Shown: positions 18,785 through 29,875 of the stretch, one piece after another
Layout: the number at the start of each line of letters is the position of its first letter
Position numbering within the stretch: position 1 is the first letter of the stretch
Source of the DNA: Rhodobacteraceae bacterium KLH11
Lineage (GTDB): Bacteria; Pseudomonadota; Alphaproteobacteria; Rhodobacterales; Rhodobacteraceae
NCBI GenBank assembly: GCA_000158135.1
Contig: DS999531.1
Span: forward strand, 2,398,051-2,462,050
Direction: 5' to 3'
Length of the DNA: 64,000 bases
Program-made: the position numbers and the translations under genes
Notes under the pieces: generated by a model
Told to the model about the DNA's origin: nothing
Database searches by the model: none
The model's input: the letters and a program-made list of their open reading frames with translations, nothing else

Positions 18785-19319
18785 AATCTCGCCTTTGATG
18801 ATCGCACCACCACTGATCTTTGGTGCATTTGCAGTGCTGGCCGGTATTGGAATGTTTCGCGATGACCCCGACGCTTTGCCTTCGGCACGTGAAGGGCAAC
18901 CTGCACCGCCCGTGGCCCTGACCGAGTTTCCAGGCAAGACATTGTTTGACGATGCAACCCTGCGCGACGGTACTGTAAAACTGGTCAACTATTGGGCCAG
19001 CTGGTGCGCGCCTTGCCGCGCCGAACACCCCAACCTTGAGGCGCTAAGCGATGAAGGCATCCCGGTCTACGGTATCAACTATAAGGACCAGTTGAACAAC
19101 GCCGAGGCCTTCCTGACCGAGCTGGGCGACCCCTACCAAGCCATTGGACGGGACGAACAGGGCCGTATGGCGCTGGATTGGGGCCTTTATGGTGTTCCCG
19201 AAACCTATGTGGTCGACGGCGAGGGCACGATCATCTTGCGCTTTGCCGGGCCAATCACCCAACGTGTGATCGAAAGCACGATCCGGCCCGCATTGGAACG
19301 AGCCGCCGGGACCAATTGA
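18777..19319 (+). CDS. ccmG: Thiol:disulfide interchange protein CcmG/DsbE
   Basis: 180 aa membrane-anchored periplasmic thioredoxin that reduces the CXXCH haem site of apocytochrome c. Seen: N-terminal anchor (residues 7-24), active site WASWCAPCRAEHPNL (CAPC), the acidic central part, and the cis-Pro loop GVPETYVV. Last gene of the ccm group; followed by a convergent SDR gene 6 nt away. Confidence 0.95.
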   Translation: MAKISPLMIAPPLIFGAFAVLAGIGMFRDDPDALPSAREGQPAPPVALTEFPGKTLFDDATLRDGTVKLVNYWASWCAPCRAEHPNLEALSDEGIPVYGINYKDQLNNAEAFLTELGDPYQAIGRDEQGRMALDWGLYGVPETYVVDGEGTIILRFAGPITQRVIESTIRPALERAAGTN

Positions 19320-19325
19320 TCTGGC

Positions 19326-20027
19326 CTATAAACGATAGCCCCCTGTCACGCCCAGAACCTCTCCGGTGATAAACGCGGCCGCATCAGAGATCAGAAATCT
19401 GACAGGTTTGGCGATATCTTCCGGTGCTCCGATACGACCCAGCGCCGTGTTTTCGACGAATAATGCAGCCAGACCGGCAGGCCGCGGCTCTTCGCGGATG
19501 TCGATTGCGCCGGGGGCAATGGCGTTGACGCGAATGCCTTCCGGCCCCAGCTCTTTCGCCATGGCGCGGGTCCAAAGGTTCAGCGCCGCTTTGCTGGCCC
19601 CATAAGTCACCGCATCGCGTGGCGGCAGGGCTGCATTCATCGATGAAATGCTGACAATCGAGGCCCCCCGTTCCAGATGAGGCAGGGCTGCGGCCAGCAG
19701 CGCTGCGGGTGTCAGCAGGTTCAAATCAAGGATGGCGCGGTGATCCGCTGCATTGAACGCGTCTTTGGGGGTCATGCGCACAAGCCCCGCGTTGTTCACG
19801 ATGATGTCGAGTCGGCCAAAGCGGTCAATCACCTGTCTGATGACAGCCTCGGGTTGGTCTGGTTCTGTCAGATCAGACCGGATCGCCAGAATGTTGCCAT
19901 CGGTCAGCATGCTGTCGGGTCTTGTCGAACACCAGGTGAAGGCCACCCGGTGATCACGGCGCAACTCCTCAACGATCGCCCGCCCGATACCGCGCGCGCC
20001 GCCCGTGATCAATGCAACCTTGCCCAT
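19326..20027 (-). CDS. Short-chain dehydrogenase/reductase
   Basis: 233 aa Rossmann oxidoreductase. Seen: cofactor loop TGGARGIG (about residue 8), NNAG (about 87), catalytic Ser in SISSMN, YGASK with Tyr and Lys, and PGAI. Substrate unknown. It ends 6 nt from ccmG on the other strand and starts 144 nt downstream of the acnA stop, separated by a palindromic repeat and a terminator, so it is transcribed apart from acnA. Confidence 0.9.
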   Translation of the reverse strand: MGKVALITGGARGIGRAIVEELRRDHRVAFTWCSTRPDSMLTDGNILAIRSDLTEPDQPEAVIRQVIDRFGRLDIIVNNAGLVRMTPKDAFNAADHRAILDLNLLTPAALLAAALPHLERGASIVSISSMNAALPPRDAVTYGASKAALNLWTRAMAKELGPEGIRVNAIAPGAIDIREEPRPAGLAALFVENTALGRIGAPEDIAKPVRFLISDAAAFITGEVLGVTGGYRL

Positions 20028-20073
20028 CCGCGCCTCCTGTACACATCACACTGGAAAAGGCACAACAATTCAA

Positions 20074-20118
20074 CTTCTTCTGTTTCCAAATACCTCGGAG
20101 CGCGAGGCAGAGCCTCGC
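20074..20118 (-). repeat. Dispersed palindromic repeat, copy B
   Basis: GCGAGGC-AGA-GCCTCGC (20102-20118) then, read on the minus strand, GCTCCGAGGTATTTGGAAACAG. Same order of stem, GCTCC, TATTT and GAAG end as copies A and C, with compensating changes in both arms. It lies between the acnA terminator and the SDR gene. Confidence 0.75.
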
Positions 20119-20121
20119 AAG

Positions 20122-20150
20122 AAAAAAGGACGCCCAAAGGCGTCCTTTCT
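20122..20150 (-). terminator. Intrinsic terminator of acnA
   Basis: On the minus strand GGACGCC-TTTG-GGCGTCC is followed by six T, 22 nt beyond the acnA stop. The plus strand reading also ends in a broken T-run. Confidence 0.88.
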
Positions 20151-20171
20151 TTCCGTCCGGGTCAGCAATGT

Positions 20172-22874
<2,703 letters not shown>

Positions 22875-22978
22875 CTTTGGCCTCCCTCTCAAATGACGTA
22901 GAAAATGGGATTCGCTAAGGGCTATCTGTATCACGTTTGGCTTTGGTTCAAGGCCTCGATCGCAGGAACGGTCATTTT

Positions 22979-22996
22979 TGTATGCCATCGCATACA
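22979..22996. promoter_or_regulatory. 18-bp inverted repeat between acnA and the DUF1223 gene
   Basis: TGTATGC-CATC-GCATACA is a perfect 7-bp dyad, 105-122 nt upstream of the acnA start codon and about 107 nt upstream of the divergent DUF1223 gene. The size and symmetry suit a dimeric regulator (GntR or LacI type). The regulator is unknown. Confidence 0.35.
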
Positions 22997-23102
22997 TTTT
23001 ACCGGGTCAACCTGTAAAACGGCTCTCAAGAAACCTTGATTGGCGGTTGAGTGATGAACGGGTTAGACCCGTTGTCACGCCTTACCAACCGAGATTGAGA
23101 AC

Positions 23103-23804
23103 ATGATCAGAACTGCAGCACTCACCGCGCTTGTTTCCCTTTCCCTGACAGCCCCGGCCATGGCCGAAGGCGATCCGGTTGTGGTTGAGTTGTTTACCTC
23201 GCAAGGCTGTTCATCCTGCCCGCCAGCAGACCGGATCATGCATGAGCTGGCCAAGCGGGATGATGTGATCGGGCTCGCGCTGCATGTGGATTACTGGGAC
23301 TATATCGGTTGGAAAGATGAATATGCCGATCCGGCTCATACCGACCGCCAGCGGGCGTATGCGCGCGAGGCCGGGCGGTCGATGATCTATACGCCCCAGA
23401 TGGTTATCAACGGGCAGCAAGATGTGATTGGCGCAAAGGGGCTTGAGCTTGAGCATCTGATCAACGCACATCTCACAGCCGCTCCCGAGGCAGAAGTCAG
23501 CGCGACGCGCAACGGCAACGAGGTAACCGTGGATGTGACCCCGGTCGAGCTGCCTGCAGATGAAACCTATGAGGTTCGGGTTGTGCAGTACTCACCCATG
23601 CGCCACGCGTCGATTCGGCGCGGTGAACTGGCCGGGCACGAGCTGGATTACGCCAACGTGGTCGAAAACTGGCAGGTGGCCGGGCAGTGGGATGGCGTCG
23701 CGCCACAGGAATTCAGGGCCTCTGTGCCACTGGATTTACCGGCTGTTGTTCTGGTTCAGCGTGCCGGGCACGGGCCGATCGTGGCTGCCGCCCGGGTTGA
23801 ATAA
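23103..23804 (+). CDS. Secreted DUF1223 thioredoxin-like protein
   Basis: 233 aa. Signal peptide with cleavage near AMA-EG (residue 21). The body begins with VVVELFTSQGCSSCPPAD, the CxxC of the DUF1223 family, which has a thioredoxin-like fold; HVDYWDYIGWKD follows and is also family-typical. Periplasmic redox role is inferred. It stands alone between divergent acnA and a convergent acyltransferase gene. Confidence 0.85.
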   Translation: MIRTAALTALVSLSLTAPAMAEGDPVVVELFTSQGCSSCPPADRIMHELAKRDDVIGLALHVDYWDYIGWKDEYADPAHTDRQRAYAREAGRSMIYTPQMVINGQQDVIGAKGLELEHLINAHLTAAPEAEVSATRNGNEVTVDVTPVELPADETYEVRVVQYSPMRHASIRRGELAGHELDYANVVENWQVAGQWDGVAPQEFRASVPLDLPAVVLVQRAGHGPIVAAARVE

Positions 23805-24770
23805 TCAGGGCATGTCCTTGGGCTGAACCCCCAGGCCCTTCCAGGCTTTCCAGCGGCGATGAATCCAGAACCATTGCCCCATGTGCTGACGCACCATCGC
23901 CTCAAGATCATCATTGGTGAACTGGGTCATGGTCTTGGCGTCGGTATGCGGGACGGGATCATGCAAAACGATCTCGAAATCGATCCCATTGGGCTGACGC
24001 ACCGCATAGCAGGGGATCAGGACCGCCTTGTACTTGATCGCCAGTTCCGCGTTCAGAACCGAGGTTACGGCAGGTTTGCCGAAAAAGGTCAGCTCTTCTC
24101 CGCCATGGGCGTGCAGGTCTGACACAATGGCGATGATGCCGCCCTTCTTGAGGGCACGCACCATTTCAACCATGCCCCGGCGACCCTGTTCGAACATGGG
24201 CGCACCGGTCTGGTAGAACGCATCCACATACATGTCATTGAAATAGGGGTTTGCCATGCGGCGATAGAGGCAACCGATGGGTTGGCCACTGCGGGCCTGC
24301 AATGCGACGCGCGCGGCGAGGTAGTGCCCGAAATGAGCGGTGATCATCATCACCGGCCGCCCCTCGGCAACCGCAGCCTCAAACGCCTCGATCCCGGGGC
24401 CTGACACCTTGGCCTTGCTTTGACGGTCAATGAAACCATCCGCCGAGAAATGCTCCATGATGGCGCGCCCGGCATTGTCTGGTACGGCGCGGCAGATGCG
24501 TTTGACCTCTGCCTCGGGCAGATCGGGGCAGGTGAGCTTGAGGTTGCGGCGCACCCGCGCATTGAACCCGACCAGAGGCGCAAGCCAGCGCATCAGGGTG
24601 CCCATTGCCCCGATGCGACGCTCATAAGGTAGCAGACGCATGCCGTTGATCACACCAGCCAGAAACAGGTTGGCAACGTAGTATTTTCCAAGCTCAAATC
24701 GGCTCAGTTCCGACTTTTCCACGGGCATGGGGAAGGGCACCTGGGTGTTGTGAATTGCGCGACCAGACAT
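23805..24770 (-). CDS. Lipid A biosynthesis-type (LpxL/HtrB) acyltransferase
   Basis: About 321 aa inner-membrane acyltransferase that adds a secondary acyl chain, most likely to lipid A. Seen: an N-terminal hydrophobic stretch (VANLFLAGVINGMRLL), catalytic-type motif ITAHFGHYLAARVAL, LYRRMANPYFND, and C-terminal QWFWIHRRWKAW, all LpxL-family marks. Start is uncertain: ATG 24770 or ATG 24728, neither with a good site. Related ornithine-lipid or lysophospholipid acyltransferases cannot be excluded. Confidence 0.82.
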   Translation of the reverse strand: MSGRAIHNTQVPFPMPVEKSELSRFELGKYYVANLFLAGVINGMRLLPYERRIGAMGTLMRWLAPLVGFNARVRRNLKLTCPDLPEAEVKRICRAVPDNAGRAIMEHFSADGFIDRQSKAKVSGPGIEAFEAAVAEGRPVMMITAHFGHYLAARVALQARSGQPIGCLYRRMANPYFNDMYVDAFYQTGAPMFEQGRRGMVEMVRALKKGGIIAIVSDLHAHGGEELTFFGKPAVTSVLNAELAIKYKAVLIPCYAVRQPNGIDFEIVLHDPVPHTDAKTMTQFTNDDLEAMVRQHMGQWFWIHRRWKAWKGLGVQPKDMP

Positions 24771-24811
24771 ACAGGCCCGATCATGCGACCACAAGTGGCC
24801 GCTGTCGCAGG

Positions 24812-25906
24812 TTATTCTTCGGTGCCCTCCGGCTCGACAAGTGTGATCGCGCCATCGTCGAGAAGGGCGCGGATCGCTGCCACGATCTGAGACATCGCCT
24901 CTTCGGTGTCTGCTTGCTTGACCTTGCCACGCTCTGCCATTTCTTCGCGCAGGTTGTCAGCCATGCGCGTGGACATGTTGGACAAAAGGAACTCTGCCGC
25001 GGCGAGGTCATCCCCGGTGCTGGCCCCGGCCAGTGCGGTGACAAGGGCAGGCTGGTCGACGCCGCGCAGGATGGCGGGGATATCGCGCGGCTGAATGCGG
25101 GCAGGGATATGGGCGAAGATGAAGATCGATTGCCGCACGGTATTGGCAAAATCAGCGTCCTCCTCATCCAGTGCCGTCAACAGACCATCGCGTGTTGTCG
25201 CCGCTGATTGGTTGAGGATGGCACCCACGCGCGCGCCGGGGCCATCCCGAAAGGCAGGGGTGGGACGCTGATCAAGCTGTGCAGCCAGAGACCAGCCAAT
25301 CCGCTCCACCGCTTCGGGCGTGACATTGGCGGTTTTGGAAACCGCATAGGTGATCCGCCGGGCCGTGGGGCCGGGCAGATGACCCAGCAATTGTGCGGCC
25401 TTGGCGGTTTCAAGCTTTGATAGCATCACGGCGGCAATTTCGGTGCTTTCGGCCTTGGCCATTTCAGCCAGATCTTCGGCAGGCACCTCACGCAGGCGCT
25501 GCCACGGATCACCAATCTGGCGCACACCGGCAACCTTGCGCAACCGGGCTGCGGTGGCCGGGGCGATCTTGCCGTTCACCGCATCCAGCGCGCCCGCCAG
25601 CCCATGCGGGAAAGACAGGCCCACACCGTCCAGCGCATCGGCAAATTCCTGGGCGACAGCGGCCAGTGTCACCCGGTCGACCAGACCCATTTTGCCAAGC
25701 TGATGTGTCAGTTGTTCCTGCAGGGGATCGGGCAACTCCTCCAGCGGGATATCCGCGCCGTCGTTCAACAGCAACCGCACGACAACGGCAGCCTTTTCGC
25801 GGTTATTGAGAGGGCGCGGGACAACGCGCGCTGCGTCGCCATCCTGATCTGGCGCCGGAACCTGAGCGTCCGGCGCCATCTGTACCAATAGGTTTGTATC
25901 CTGCAT
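24812..25906 (-). CDS. fliG: FliG-like flagellar motor switch protein
   Basis: 364 aa. The C-terminal 110 residues match FliG-C: a hydrophobic stretch SIFIFAHIPARIQPRDIPAI, then LRGVDQPALVTALAGA, LLSNMSTRMADNLREEM, and an end with a conserved IVAAIRALLDDGAI. The middle LETAKAAQLLGHLPGPTARRI resembles FliG-M. FliG-C carries the torque-generating ridge that meets MotA. The N-terminal part (ELPDPLQEQL) is weakly conserved. No other flagellar gene is in the window. Downstream is the acyltransferase, 41 nt away. Confidence 0.75.
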   Translation of the reverse strand: MQDTNLLVQMAPDAQVPAPDQDGDAARVVPRPLNNREKAAVVVRLLLNDGADIPLEELPDPLQEQLTHQLGKMGLVDRVTLAAVAQEFADALDGVGLSFPHGLAGALDAVNGKIAPATAARLRKVAGVRQIGDPWQRLREVPAEDLAEMAKAESTEIAAVMLSKLETAKAAQLLGHLPGPTARRITYAVSKTANVTPEAVERIGWSLAAQLDQRPTPAFRDGPGARVGAILNQSAATTRDGLLTALDEEDADFANTVRQSIFIFAHIPARIQPRDIPAILRGVDQPALVTALAGASTGDDLAAAEFLLSNMSTRMADNLREEMAERGKVKQADTEEAMSQIVAAIRALLDDGAITLVEPEGTEE

Positions 25907-25972
25907 CTGCCTGCAATGTCTTGGTTGCGTTGCAGGCAGAATAAGGAGAGTCGGGTAAAGAAACCCTGAAAC

Positions 25973-26515
25973 TCAGTAGTTGTAGGTCAGCCCGGTGCTG
26001 ATGGCCTCGCGCAGAGAGGCCTCGGCCCAGGTACCTTCACCGCCGCGCGCCTTGATCTCGCGCCATTGTGCGATTGCCAGATCGGTTTTGCCTTCAGCAA
26101 CAAAACCCTGACCCATATAACTGCGGGCGAGGATGTTGTCGGGGTTGTTCTCGATGGCTTTCTGATAGAACGCATTGGCCAGCTCCAGTTTGCCCATCTT
26201 GCGATAGGTGAAGCCCCAATAGGTCTGAACCCGGTCGTCTTCCTGATCCATGATGCGCAGGATGCCCTGTGCGTTCTCGTATTGCCCGTCATAGGCCAGT
26301 TCGCGCACGGCATCATACAGCTGATCTTCGGTGAAATTGGTTTTGTTGGGTTTCACGCAGCGCCCGGCGGCTTCGTCGTAAACACGCCCGAACAGGCATT
26401 TCTTGCTGGTATTGGTCGGCTTGGGCGGATTACCACCCCCACCGCCTGCCGCGATGGCCATAGGGGCAAAGGTGAAGGCCTGAAGTGCGATGGCCGAGGC
26501 GAGTACGAGGCGCAT
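25973..26515 (-). CDS. Secreted TPR protein
   Basis: 180 aa. Signal peptide (residues 1-22, ending IAAGG), a Gly-rich linker, a short cysteine pair (KKCLFGRVYDEAAGRCV), then TPR helices (residues 65-160; WGFTYRKMGKLELANAFYQKAIENNPDN is a standard TPR). Probably periplasmic; the two cysteines could form a disulfide. Function unknown. Next gene on the same strand, fliG-like, lies downstream-to-upstream with 66 nt between. Confidence 0.8.
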   Translation of the reverse strand: MRLVLASAIALQAFTFAPMAIAAGGGGGNPPKPTNTSKKCLFGRVYDEAAGRCVKPNKTNFTEDQLYDAVRELAYDGQYENAQGILRIMDQEDDRVQTYWGFTYRKMGKLELANAFYQKAIENNPDNILARSYMGQGFVAEGKTDLAIAQWREIKARGGEGTWAEASLREAISTGLTYNY

Positions 26516-26646
26516 GTTGTGTCTCCGTTGATTGAATGCTTGGATAAATCATAGCGTGTTCTGTACAAATGCTAACAACCGGCGGCTCGCTTTTATTCAC
26601 GATCAGGAAAGCGGGTGCGTGATTTCCCCAAGGCCGAGACAAAACA

Positions 26647-26679
26647 GCCCGCGCAGATTGCTCTGACGCGGGCCTTTTT
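26647..26679 (-). terminator. Intrinsic terminator of purB
   Basis: GCCCGCG and CGCGGGC form a 7-bp stem with a 13-nt loop, 20 nt past the purB stop. Read on the minus strand it is followed by TGTTTTG, and on the plus strand by CTTTTTG. Confidence 0.7.
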
Positions 26680-26698
26680 GAACAGGTTTTTCCGGGGT

Positions 26699-28003
26699 TT
26701 ATTCGCCGAACACCCGCGCGAAAATCGTATCCACATGTTTGGTGTGATAGCCCAGATCGAACTTTTCTTCGATCTCTTCAGCGCTGAGCGCCGCAGTCAC
26801 GTCGGCATCTGCCAGCAGTTCTTCCTTGAAATCAGTCCGGTGTTCCCAAACCTTCAGCGCGTTGCGCTGAACCATGGCATAGGCATCTTCACGGCTGACG
26901 CCGGCCTGTGTCAGTGCCAGCAGCACCCGCTGGCTCATCACCAATCCGGGGAACTTGTTCATGTTTTCCAGCATGTTCTCGGGGAAGATCAGCATCTTGT
27001 CGATCACGCCCGTCAGACGGGCCAGCGCAAAATCAAGTGTGATCGTGGCGTCCGGCCCGATCATCCGCTCGACCGAGGAATGCGAGATATCGCGCTCGTG
27101 CCACAGCGCCACATTTTCCATCGCCGGGATCACGGCTGCACGCACCACGCGGGCCAGACCGGTGAGGTTTTCCGTCAGCACCGGGTTCTTCTTGTGCGGC
27201 ATGGCCGAGGAGCCTTTCTGGCCCATCGAGAAAAACTCGGCCCCCTCCAGCACCTCGGTCCGCTGCATGTGGCGGATTTCGATGGCGATGTTTTCGATGC
27301 TGCTGGCGACGACGCCCAGCGTGGCAAAGAATGCTGCGTGGCGGTCGCGCGGGATGACCTGTGTGCTGATCGGCTCGGGCACCAGACCCAGTTGATCGCA
27401 GACATGTTCCTCGACACGCGGGTCGACATTGGCAAATGTACCAACCGCGCCACTGATCGCGCCGGTGGCGATTTCCGCGCGGGCGTCGCGCATGCGGGAC
27501 AGGTTGCGATCCATCTCAGCGTAGAAGCGCGCGAAAGTCAGGCCCATGGTGGTGGGCTCGGCATGGATGCCGTGGCTGCGGCCGATGCGGACGGTGTCTT
27601 TGTGTTCTATCGCCCGGCGTTTCAGGGCCGCCAGCAGACCTTCGAGATCGGCGATCAGGATATCGGCGGCACGGGTCAGTTGCACGTTGAAGCAGGTGTC
27701 GAGCACATCCGATGAGGTCATGCCTTGATGCACAAAGCGCGCCTCGTCACTGCCGACATGTTCGGCCAGATGGGTCAGGAACGCGATGACGTCATGCTTG
27801 GTGATAGCCTCGATCTCGTCAATGCGGGCCACGTCGAATTCCACGTCTTTGGCCTTCCACACAGCCTGCGCGTTTTCGCGCGGGATCACGCCCAGATCGG
27901 CCATGGCATCGCAGGCATGGGCCTCGATCTCGTACCAGATGCGGAATTTGGTCTCGGGCGACCAGATAGCAACCATGTCAGGGCGGGAATAGCGGGGAAT
28001 CAT
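26699..28003 (-). CDS. purB: Adenylosuccinate lyase
   Basis: 434 aa purine-synthesis enzyme (SAICAR to AICAR and adenylosuccinate to AMP). Seen: fumarase/ASL signature GSSAMPHKKNP (about residue 261), HQGMTSSDVLDT (about residue 92), SHGIHAEPTT with the catalytic-base His region (about residue 143). The start MIPRYSRPDM at 28003 is the family's usual start; the open frame upstream to 28840 is not coding. Length matches B. subtilis/alphaproteobacterial PurB (about 430 aa). Confidence 0.97.
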   Translation of the reverse strand: MIPRYSRPDMVAIWSPETKFRIWYEIEAHACDAMADLGVIPRENAQAVWKAKDVEFDVARIDEIEAITKHDVIAFLTHLAEHVGSDEARFVHQGMTSSDVLDTCFNVQLTRAADILIADLEGLLAALKRRAIEHKDTVRIGRSHGIHAEPTTMGLTFARFYAEMDRNLSRMRDARAEIATGAISGAVGTFANVDPRVEEHVCDQLGLVPEPISTQVIPRDRHAAFFATLGVVASSIENIAIEIRHMQRTEVLEGAEFFSMGQKGSSAMPHKKNPVLTENLTGLARVVRAAVIPAMENVALWHERDISHSSVERMIGPDATITLDFALARLTGVIDKMLIFPENMLENMNKFPGLVMSQRVLLALTQAGVSREDAYAMVQRNALKVWEHRTDFKEELLADADVTAALSAEEIEEKFDLGYHTKHVDTIFARVFGE

Positions 28004-28315
28004 TGGCGGCAGCACCTTTTTGTGATTGGGATGAGGCGTTGGCGCGGGGTTTAGCCGCGCAGGTCTGCGGGAACAAGGCGTGAGTAGAGGTCTGAGACGG
28101 TTTGCCCTGATTTTATTGCTCTGGCCCGGCATTTTGGGCGCAGATGGGCCCGGAACACTGACGGGGGTAAGATCAAACTGGCTCTTTCTGGCCAAAAGCG
28201 CGGCTATGGGCTGGCCGCCATCGACCCTTTGGGCCTGCCATGAGACCCGGAGCAACAGCGATATGATCCGCTTTGTAAACAAGCCGGGTGAAACCGCAGA
28301 CGGGATTTGTATCGA
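28004..28315. other. Intergenic stretch between purB and the DUF6314 gene
   Basis: 312 bases upstream of divergent purB (minus) and the DUF6314 gene (plus). It must hold the purB promoter; the region 28010-28080 is the nearest candidate but has no clear -35/-10 pair. A weak plus-strand ORF (28080-28319) covers most of the rest. Confidence 0.5.
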
Positions 28316-28319
28316 GTGA
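28080..28319 (+). CDS. Possible small exported protein (doubtful)
   Basis: 79 aa from a GTG. The start looks like a signal peptide (RRFALILLLWPGILGADG), and its stop overlaps the GTG of the DUF6314 gene as GTGA, a pattern seen in coupled genes. Against it: no recognisable domain, poor start site, and an opposite-strand ORF over the same bases. It could equally be noise. Confidence 0.25.
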   Translation: MSRGLRRFALILLLWPGILGADGPGTLTGVRSNWLFLAKSAAMGWPPSTLWACHETRSNSDMIRFVNKPGETADGICIE

Positions 28320-28738
28320 GTTTGCCCGCAGTCCTGTTTGATTTCGAAGGAGAATGGCTCCTTTCCCGCCTCATACGTGATACCAGGGCGGGGCAGCATG
28401 TTCAGGCGGATGGTATCGCGGTTCTGCGGCGCGATGGGGACGGGCTTGTCTACGACGAAACCATCACGCTTCGCATACCCGGACAGGCCGAGATGACGGG
28501 GACGCGCCGTTACCTGTGGCGCGATGCGGGGGATCACATCGCCATTCATTTTGAGGACGGGCGGTATTTTCATGCCTTGAGGTTGGGTCAGGCCAGTGCC
28601 CGGGATCATCATGACTGTCCGCCCGACAGCTATGATGCCGTATATGAGTTCTCGGGATGGCCAATCTGGACAGTGCGCTGGGCCGTGGCCGGGCCGCGAA
28701 AATCCTATCAGATGGAAACCAGATACGCCTTGAAATAG
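28316..28738 (+). CDS. DUF6314 family protein
   Basis: 140 aa soluble protein. Seen: FEGEWLLSRLIRDTRAGQ at the start, ETITLRIPGQAEMTGTRRYLWRD in the middle, and EFSGWPIWTVRWAVAGPRKSY at the end, which I associate with DUF6314, a small beta-barrel family frequent in Rhodobacteraceae. Start codon uncertain (GTG 28316 chosen; TTG 28307 and TTG 28322 also possible). Function unknown. Confidence 0.7.
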   Translation: MSLPAVLFDFEGEWLLSRLIRDTRAGQHVQADGIAVLRRDGDGLVYDETITLRIPGQAEMTGTRRYLWRDAGDHIAIHFEDGRYFHALRLGQASARDHHDCPPDSYDAVYEFSGWPIWTVRWAVAGPRKSYQMETRYALK

Positions 28739-28874
28739 CGGCGTTCCCTTGCCGCGGTTGTCCTCAGCGGAGATGGCCGGGCAAAGCTCTTTTATGCCGA
28801 CAAAACAGGAAGCTGGACAAAACCGGTTTACTTGGGTCAATCTGAGACAAGAAAACGGATCAGGTTATTGAGAT

Positions 28875-29435
28875 ATGCATAGTTTATTAAGTTTGGGGTT
28901 CAGGGCCTGTGCTGTGGCGACTTGGCTGATGGGGGCGCAGGCGCAGGCGGATACGCCCGTGACCTATACCGACCAGGGGCGGGCGCTGTTCCGCTTTGAG
29001 GTGCCCGACTTCTGGACCCTGCGCACCGGTGGCCCGCGCGAGCTTGAGGATACGGCGTTGGGTGACGCCCGTGCGGTATCCCGCGTGATGGGCATCCGGC
29101 CGGTCACGGATGATAATGTCTGGATGGGGTTTGTCTCGCCATCCCGGGTTTCCAGCATTCAGGGCGGTCTTCGCTATCTTGAGGATATCGACAAGTTTCT
29201 GGTCAAAGACCCCACCGTAACCAGCACCAGCGATACCCGGATCGGCGGGCTGCCTGCGCATGTTGTCCGGGGTACCGGCAATCGGGATGGGCGGGGCGTG
29301 AATTTTACCGCCACCGTGATTGACCTGCCGCGTGACCGCGTGGCGATCGGGGTTGCGATCCTGCGCGACGGGGCCGACCCGTCTTATGTTGATGCGCTGA
29401 ACGCCGTTTTCGCGTCGTTCCGGTCTTTGCAGTAA
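28875..29435 (+). CDS. Secreted protein of unknown function
   Basis: 186 aa. Signal peptide ends near AQAQADT (residues 1-25). The mature part begins YTDQGRALFRFEVPDFWTLRTGG, similar in layout to proteins that guard or modify an outer surface, but no family is recognised. 10 nt before the next lipoprotein gene, so both are probably co-transcribed and exported. Confidence 0.8.
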   Translation: MHSLLSLGFRACAVATWLMGAQAQADTPVTYTDQGRALFRFEVPDFWTLRTGGPRELEDTALGDARAVSRVMGIRPVTDDNVWMGFVSPSRVSSIQGGLRYLEDIDKFLVKDPTVTSTSDTRIGGLPAHVVRGTGNRDGRGVNFTATVIDLPRDRVAIGVAILRDGADPSYVDALNAVFASFRSLQ

Positions 29436-29445
29436 GGAGGCTCGG

Positions 29446-29790
29446 ATGACCCGCAAATTGATGAAACGCTCTGTACTTGCGCTGGGGCTTGGGGCCGCAA
29501 GCTTTACACTATCCGCCTGTGATGGCGTCTCGTTCGGCGTTGGATATGGCTATGATCCGTTCTACGATTCGATGCTGTGGAACGATTACTACCACGATCA
29601 TGACGTGGATATTGACGTGGATGTGACCCGCCCCGACCGGCCTGACAGGCCCGATCGACCGGAACGGCCGAACCCTCCGGCGCGACCCAAGCCGCCCATC
29701 GCAAAGCCACCTTCGCGGCCCAAGCCACCCACGGCGCGGCCTCCGGCGGCGCGGCCTCCGATCCACCGGCCATCCCCGCGTCGGCGCTAG
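29446..29790 (+). CDS. Proline-rich lipoprotein
   Basis: 114 aa. Lipobox LSAC (Cys24) after a signal peptide, a Tyr/Asp/His-rich part (GYGYDPFYDSMLWNDYYHDHD), an alternating Asp-Val run (DVDIDVDV), then a tail of Arg-Pro-Asp and Pro-Lys/Arg-Pro repeats to the end. The tail is likely extended like a polyproline spacer and could reach or cross the peptidoglycan. AGGAGG precedes the ATG. No family recognised. Confidence 0.72.
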   Translation: MTRKLMKRSVLALGLGAASFTLSACDGVSFGVGYGYDPFYDSMLWNDYYHDHDVDIDVDVTRPDRPDRPDRPERPNPPARPKPPIAKPPSRPKPPTARPPAARPPIHRPSPRRR

Positions 29791-29875
29791 AACAACAAAT
29801 GGGTCGCGATTGCGACCCGCTCTGTCTTTGGTGAAATGCTGGCGGCAGTTGTCGTTACGTGTCGCGATGTCAGAA

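Noticed and set aside
28004-28840. Open frame upstream of purB, in frame with it for 279 codons
   Set aside because: The residues do not resemble any family, purB has its usual start at 28003, and the DUF6314 gene is on the other strand here.
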